DNA of 9,551 bases from Actinomycetes bacterium (lineage in GTDB: Bacteria; Actinomycetota; Actinomycetes; Propionibacteriales; Nocardioidaceae): contig JAEZKN010000605.1 in assembly GCA_023415395.1 (NCBI GenBank), forward strand, positions 1-9,551. Reading direction: 5' to 3'. The position numbers and the translations under genes were made by a program. Below the pieces are notes generated by a model. The model was given only the letters and a program-made list of their open reading frames with translations. It did no database searches and was not told where the DNA came from. The stretch's first letter is position 1, and every line of letters starts with the position of its first letter. Positions 6,351 to 9,551 of the stretch are shown here, piece by piece.

Positions 6351-7875
6351 GGTCTCGGCCCACGTCGGTACGCCGCCGACCGGTCGCGCCGAGCCACCGG
6401 GCCAGCCGCCCGTGCTCGCTGACCTGGCGCAGCCGCTCCTCAGTCTGCTCGCGCAGCTTGCGCGGCGTCACGACCAACAGGTCGTCGCCGTGGCGCAGCA
6501 CCGTGCGCCGTTCGGGCACGATCGTCTGGTCGTCGCGGATGACCATCGAGACCGACGCCCCGCGCGGCAGCCGGAGCTCGCCGACCTCGACCCCGTGCAT
6601 CCTCGATACCGGGCTGATCGACACCTGGAGCAGGTCCGCGGCGATCCGCTCCAGCGGCGCGGCCTCGACCTCGAGCCCGCGGGGCTCGGAACGGCGCGCG
6701 ACCTTCAGCACGCGCGCGACCATCGGCAGCGTGGGGCCGGTGAGCAACGTGTAGATCACGACCATCACGAAGACGATGTCGAAGAGCTCCTCGCTGCCCT
6801 CGACGCCGTCGGCGAGCGGGATCGTGGTGAAGACGATCGGCACCGCACCGCGCAGGCCGGCCCAGGAGAGGAAGGCGAGGTCGCGCCAGGGCATCGGCTG
6901 GACGACCGAGCTGACGAGCACGGAGATCGGACGCGCGACGAAGGTCAGCACCAGCCCGGCGGCGAGGGCCATCGCGAAGGTCTCCGGCGTGAGCCGCGAC
7001 GGCGAGAGAAGCAGCCCCAGCATCACGAACAGCCCGATCTGGGCGATCCAGGCGATGCCCTCGGAGAACGAGCGGGTGGCCTGCCGGTGCGGCAGCTCGG
7101 AGTTGCCGAGCACCAGCGCGGCGACGTACACCGCGGCGAACCCGGAGGCGTGCACGGCCGCTCCGGCGCCGTACGCGAGCGCGGTGAGGCACAGGACGGC
7201 GATCGGGTAGAGGCCCGTGGACGGCAGGGCCGCGCGCCGCATCAACCAGGCGCCGCCGAAGCCCACCGCGAACCCGATGAGCGTGCCGGCGAGCAGCTCG
7301 AAGAGGATCAGCCCGACCATCGCGAGGATGCCGTCCTCGGCGGCCGCGCCGGAGGACACCAGCACGACGAGCACGACGACCGGGGCGTCGTTGAGGCCGG
7401 ACTCGGCCTCGAGCGCGCCCGTGAGCCGTTTGGGCAGCGGCACCAGCCTCAGCACGGAGAACACCGCCGCCGCGTCGGTGGCCGAGGTCGCGGCGCCGAG
7501 CAGCACCGCGACCTGCCACGGCAGGCCGAGCAGGTAGTGCGAGGCGACCGCGACGATCCCGACCGAGACGGCGACCCCGAGCGTCGCGAGCGCGACGCCG
7601 AGGCGCATCGCGGGGCGGATCTCGCGCCAGCTGGTGGTCAGGCCACCCTCGGCCAGGATCACGACCAGCGCCGCGAACCCCAGTGCGTGCGCCGCCTCGG
7701 CGTCGTCGAACTGGATGCCCAGCCCAGCCTCGCCGAGCGCGACGCCCATCAGCAGGTAGAGCAGCAGGCTGGGCAGGCCGGCGCGCGAGGACACGCGCAC
7801 CGCGAGGATCGCGAGCAGCGTGACGGCGGAGCCCACGAGCACGAACGTGTCGAGCTGGTGGACGTCGAACGACAC
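6343..7875 (-). CDS. nhaP2: K+/H+ antiporter, CPA1 family, with C-terminal TrkA_C domain
   Basis: A 510-residue integral membrane antiporter exchanging K+ (or Na+) for protons across the cytoplasmic membrane, serving ion and pH balance. Residues 8-390 hold about a dozen hydrophobic segments. Family landmarks are ATSATDAAAVFS (129-140) with T133-D134, and ESGLNDAPVVV (158-168) with the N162-D163 pair of electroneutral CPA1 exchangers, and WAGLRGAVPIVF (338-349) with a conserved Arg at 342. Residues about 402-472 form a TrkA_C (RCK_C) regulatory domain that in relatives binds small ligands. This matches NhaP2/CvrA-type antiporters, except that the extra C-terminal part of the longer E. coli protein is missing and replaced by about 35 charged residues. 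GTG at 7875 follows GAGG (complement of 7882-7885) by 6 bases. The gene is divergent from the flavoprotein gene and overlaps the LytR_C gene tail to tail. Confidence 0.93.
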   Translation of the reverse strand: MSFDVHQLDTFVLVGSAVTLLAILAVRVSSRAGLPSLLLYLLMGVALGEAGLGIQFDDAEAAHALGFAALVVILAEGGLTTSWREIRPAMRLGVALATLGVAVSVGIVAVASHYLLGLPWQVAVLLGAATSATDAAAVFSVLRLVPLPKRLTGALEAESGLNDAPVVVLVVLVSSGAAAEDGILAMVGLILFELLAGTLIGFAVGFGGAWLMRRAALPSTGLYPIAVLCLTALAYGAGAAVHASGFAAVYVAALVLGNSELPHRQATRSFSEGIAWIAQIGLFVMLGLLLSPSRLTPETFAMALAAGLVLTFVARPISVLVSSVVQPMPWRDLAFLSWAGLRGAVPIVFTTIPLADGVEGSEELFDIVFVMVVIYTLLTGPTLPMVARVLKVARRSEPRGLEVEAAPLERIAADLLQVSISPVSRMHGVEVGELRLPRGASVSMVIRDDQTIVPERRTVLRHGDDLLVVTPRKLREQTEERLRQVSEHGRLARWLGATGRRRTDVGRDPS

Positions 7876-7921
7876 AGGTCACCTCGGCCATCGTCGGGGC
7901 GGCGGGGTCGAAGTCTAGCCG

Positions 7922-7940
7922 CGCCCCTGCGTGCGGGGCG
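7922..7940. repeat. Stem-loop in divergent intergenic region
   Basis: CGCCCC and GGGGCG form a perfect 6-bp stem around TGCGTGC. It lies in the 119-bp gap between the antiporter and flavoprotein genes, where no terminator is expected. It might be a regulatory site for the antiporter promoter, or chance in very GC-rich sequence. Confidence 0.35.
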
Positions 7941-7970
7941 GAGCCGCGGTGGCAGCGCCTCGCAGGAAAG

Positions 7971-7984
7971 TGGAACTTGTTCTA
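7971..7984 (+). promoter_or_regulatory. KstR-like operator (perfect consensus match)
   Basis: TGGAACTTGTTCTA matches all eight fixed positions of TnnAACnnGTTnnA, the box bound by KstR, the TetR-family repressor of cholesterol catabolism in mycobacteria and rhodococci. The arms GAAC and GTTC are perfect inverted repeats. Its right end overlaps the -10 element at 7983-7988, as expected for a repressor site. No regulator gene is in the window, so another TetR protein with similar specificity remains possible. Confidence 0.7.
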
Positions 7985-7988
7985 GATT
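7983..7988 (+). promoter_or_regulatory. -10 element of a leaderless promoter
   Basis: TAGATT fits TANNNT and ends exactly 6 bases before the ATG at 7995. No Shine-Dalgarno precedes that ATG. Together these point to a transcript starting at the start codon. The same 6-base spacing is seen at 5525-5530 and 5537. Confidence 0.65.
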
Positions 7989-7994
7989 TGTGCC

Positions 7995-9467
7995 ATGAGC
8001 TCCAGCGGCACCGCGATCCCCGACCTCCTGCCCGCCTCGGTCCTCCCGGGCGACGCGGAGCGGTACGACGTCGTGGTGGTCGGCTTCGGCATCGCCGGCG
8101 GGTGCGCGGCCCTGGAGGCGGCGCGCGCCGGGGCACGCGTGCTGCTCCTGGAGCGCGCCGCGGTGCACGGCGGGACGTCGTCGATGTCCGGGGGCCACTT
8201 CTACCTCGGCGGCGGGACCGCCGTGCAGCAGGCGACCGGGTGGGACGACACCCCGGACGAGATGTACGCCTACCTCGTGGCGGTCTCCAAGGAGCCCGAG
8301 CACGACAAGATCCGCGCCTACTGCGACGGCTCGGTCGAGCACTTCGAGTGGCTGGAGTCGCTGGGCTTCCAGTTCGAGCGCTCCTACTACCCGGAGAAGG
8401 CCGTCATCCAGCCGGGCACCGAGGGGCTGATGTTCACCGGCAACGAGAAGGTGTGGCCCTTCAAGGAGCAGGCCGCCCCGGCGCCGCGCGGGCACAAGGT
8501 GCCGGTGCCGGGCGACACCGAGGGCACCAAGATGGTGATGGACCTGCTCCGCGCCCGCGTCGAGGAGGCCGGCGTCGAGGTCCGCTACGAGACCGGTGCG
8601 ACGCACCTGGTCGCCGACGACGACGGCAGCGTGGTCGGGCTGGCGTGGAAGTCGTTCGGCGACACCGGGGTGGCCGCCGCCGGGGCCGTCGTGATCGCCG
8701 CGGGCGGCTTCGTGATGAACCCCGACATGGTGGCGGCGTACACCCCCGCGCTGGCCGAGAAGCCCTTCACCCTGGGCTCGACCTACGACGACGGCCTCGG
8801 CATCCGGCTCGGGGCGTCGGCCGGCGCCGAGCTCAAGCACATGGAGGAGCCGTTCATCACCGCGCCGTTCTATCCCCCGTCGTCGCTGATGACCGGCTTC
8901 CTCGTCAACAAGCGCGGCGAGCGCTTCTGCGCCGAGGACGGCTACCACTCGCGGACCTCGCAGCACGTCATGGAGCAGCCCGACCACGCGGCGTACCTGG
9001 TCGTGGACAGCGAGCACGTCGAGTACCCCAAGTTCCCGCTCGTGCCGCTGGTCGACGGCTACGAGACGATCGAGGAGCTGGAGACCGCGCTCGACCTGCC
9101 CGCCGGGTCGGTCGCCGCGACGCTCGAGCGCTACAACAAGCTGGCCGCTGCCGGTGAGGACCTCGACTTCCACAAGGCCCCGGAGTGGCTCGCGCCCCAG
9201 GACACCGGACCGTGGGCGGTCTTCGACCTCACGCTGGGCACGGCGATGTACGCCGGCTTCACCCTCGGCGGCATCCGCGTCTCCGTCGACGGCCAGGCCC
9301 TGCGGCCCGACGGCTCCGTGGTCCCCGGTCTCTACGCCGCCGGCGCCTGCGCGTCGAACCTGGCCCAGGACGGCAAGGGCTACTGCTCCGGCACGCAGCT
9401 CGGCGAGGGGTCGTTCTTCGGCCGCCGCGCTGGGCGGCACGCCGCGTCACGCTCGCTGGTCGAGTAG
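7995..9467 (+). CDS. FAD-dependent oxidoreductase, 3-ketosteroid dehydrogenase / fumarate reductase flavoprotein family
   Basis: A soluble 490-residue flavoprotein. The Rossmann FAD site is YDVVVVGFGIAGG (24-36; GxGxxG at 30-35), with E53 placed to bind the ribose and HGGTSSMSGG (58-67) as the FAD-contacting loop. A second FAD strand is VVIAAGG (232-238). NKRGERFCAED (305-315) is typical of the family, and the C-terminal FAD closure is GLYAAGACA (446-454) followed by KGYCSGTQLGEGSFFG (461-476). The layout fits the fumarate reductase/succinate dehydrogenase flavoprotein superfamily, which includes 3-ketosteroid delta-1- and delta-4-dehydrogenases. The KstR-like operator favours a steroid substrate, but the catalytic tyrosines of characterised KstD enzymes cannot be placed with certainty, so a fumarate- or other enoate-reductase relative is possible. 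The N-terminal 20 residues are a poorly conserved lead-in. The final codons and stop come from the first copy of the downstream repeat. Confidence 0.88.
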   Translation: MSSSGTAIPDLLPASVLPGDAERYDVVVVGFGIAGGCAALEAARAGARVLLLERAAVHGGTSSMSGGHFYLGGGTAVQQATGWDDTPDEMYAYLVAVSKEPEHDKIRAYCDGSVEHFEWLESLGFQFERSYYPEKAVIQPGTEGLMFTGNEKVWPFKEQAAPAPRGHKVPVPGDTEGTKMVMDLLRARVEEAGVEVRYETGATHLVADDDGSVVGLAWKSFGDTGVAAAGAVVIAAGGFVMNPDMVAAYTPALAEKPFTLGSTYDDGLGIRLGASAGAELKHMEEPFITAPFYPPSSLMTGFLVNKRGERFCAEDGYHSRTSQHVMEQPDHAAYLVVDSEHVEYPKFPLVPLVDGYETIEELETALDLPAGSVAATLERYNKLAAAGEDLDFHKAPEWLAPQDTGPWAVFDLTLGTAMYAGFTLGGIRVSVDGQALRPDGSVVPGLYAAGACASNLAQDGKGYCSGTQLGEGSFFGRRAGRHAASRSLVE

Positions 9468-9551
9468 CGACACCTTCGTCGGTCGAGTAGGGCTGCGCGC
9501 CCCGCGACATCTTCGTCGGTCGAGTAGCGACACCTTCGACGGTCGAGTAGC
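9458..9551. repeat. Interspersed GGTCGAGTAG repeat array
   Basis: The core GGTCGAGTAG occurs four times, at 9458, 9481, 9518 and 9541, spaced 23, 37 and 23 bases. The 23-base units continue CGACACCTTCG(T/A)C, where CGAC and GTCG can pair. The 37-base unit is the same with a 14-base insert, GGCTGCGCGCCCCG, which forms a small hairpin (GGGC, TGCGC, GCCC) with the adjoining G. Similar GGTCGAGTAG/GGTTGAGTAG elements are, from memory, common between genes in Nocardioides-type genomes and behave like REP sequences. The array runs off the right edge, so its full length and the downstream gene are not visible. Confidence 0.85.

Noticed and set aside
6412..7998. 528-codon plus-strand frame opposite the antiporter
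   Set aside because: Composed mostly of Arg, Glu, Gln, His and Asp with no hydrophobic core; the minus strand encodes a clear multi-pass antiporter.
7749..9440. 563-codon minus-strand frame opposite the flavoprotein
   Set aside because: Shadow translation without motifs; the plus strand has the complete FAD-binding signature and a promoter.
9458..9551. Possible CRISPR array
   Set aside because: The spacing pieces are themselves repeats of each other and only 13-27 bases long; there are no unique spacers and no cas genes.
1..9551. tRNA, rRNA or riboswitch genes
   Set aside because: No tRNA cloverleaf, rRNA segment or riboswitch core was seen; the longest gap between genes is about 121 bases.

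Overview
The window is very GC-rich DNA with strong G/C bias at third codon positions, GTG and TTG start codons, at least two promoters with no leader, and a complete fused EccC ATPase. This points to an actinobacterium. The gene content and the GGTCGAGTAG intergenic repeat at the right end fit a Nocardioides-like member of the Nocardioidaceae; that placement is inference, because no rRNA or other marker is present. The first 18 bases closely match the Tn5 mosaic end used in Nextera libraries, so the left edge is probably a raw contig end with adapter left on, and the gene cut there is broken by assembly, not by biology.

Left block (1-4723): the start of a type VII secretion (T7SS/ESX) protein with a ubiquitin-like N-terminus (EccD or YukD type) is read leftward. 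It diverges from a 1324-residue EccC motor ATPase (317-4291) with two transmembrane helices and three FtsK/SpoIIIE ATPase domains. A small NTF2-like protein gene follows EccC and ends inside an 11-bp hairpin that probably terminates transcription from both sides.

Middle block (4729-5218): after a three-copy 11-bp tandem repeat comes a second NTF2/SnoaL-like gene on the minus strand. Its start region carries a near-match to the KstR box (TnnAACnnGTTnnA).

Central plus-strand block (5307-6350): a 54-residue unknown protein with a very strong ribosome binding site; then a 98-residue conserved protein that resembles Rv0430 of M. tuberculosis and seems to have a leaderless promoter; then, 10 bases on, a membrane-anchored LytR_C-domain protein like Rv0431/VirR. 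The last two look like one operon and a conserved actinobacterial pair.

Right block (6343-9551): a K+/H+ antiporter of NhaP2 type with a C-terminal TrkA_C domain is read leftward and overlaps the LytR_C gene tail to tail. It diverges from a 490-residue FAD-dependent oxidoreductase of the 3-ketosteroid dehydrogenase/fumarate reductase flavoprotein family. The oxidoreductase promoter has a perfect match to the KstR box lying over a leaderless -10 element. Its stop codon lies inside the first copy of an interspersed repeat array that runs to the end of the window.

The most interesting functional reading is that the minus-strand NTF2/SnoaL gene and the flavoprotein, about 2.8 kb apart, belong to one TetR-family (KstR-like) steroid or lipid catabolism regulon. 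This is inferred from matching operators and enzyme families and has not been shown.
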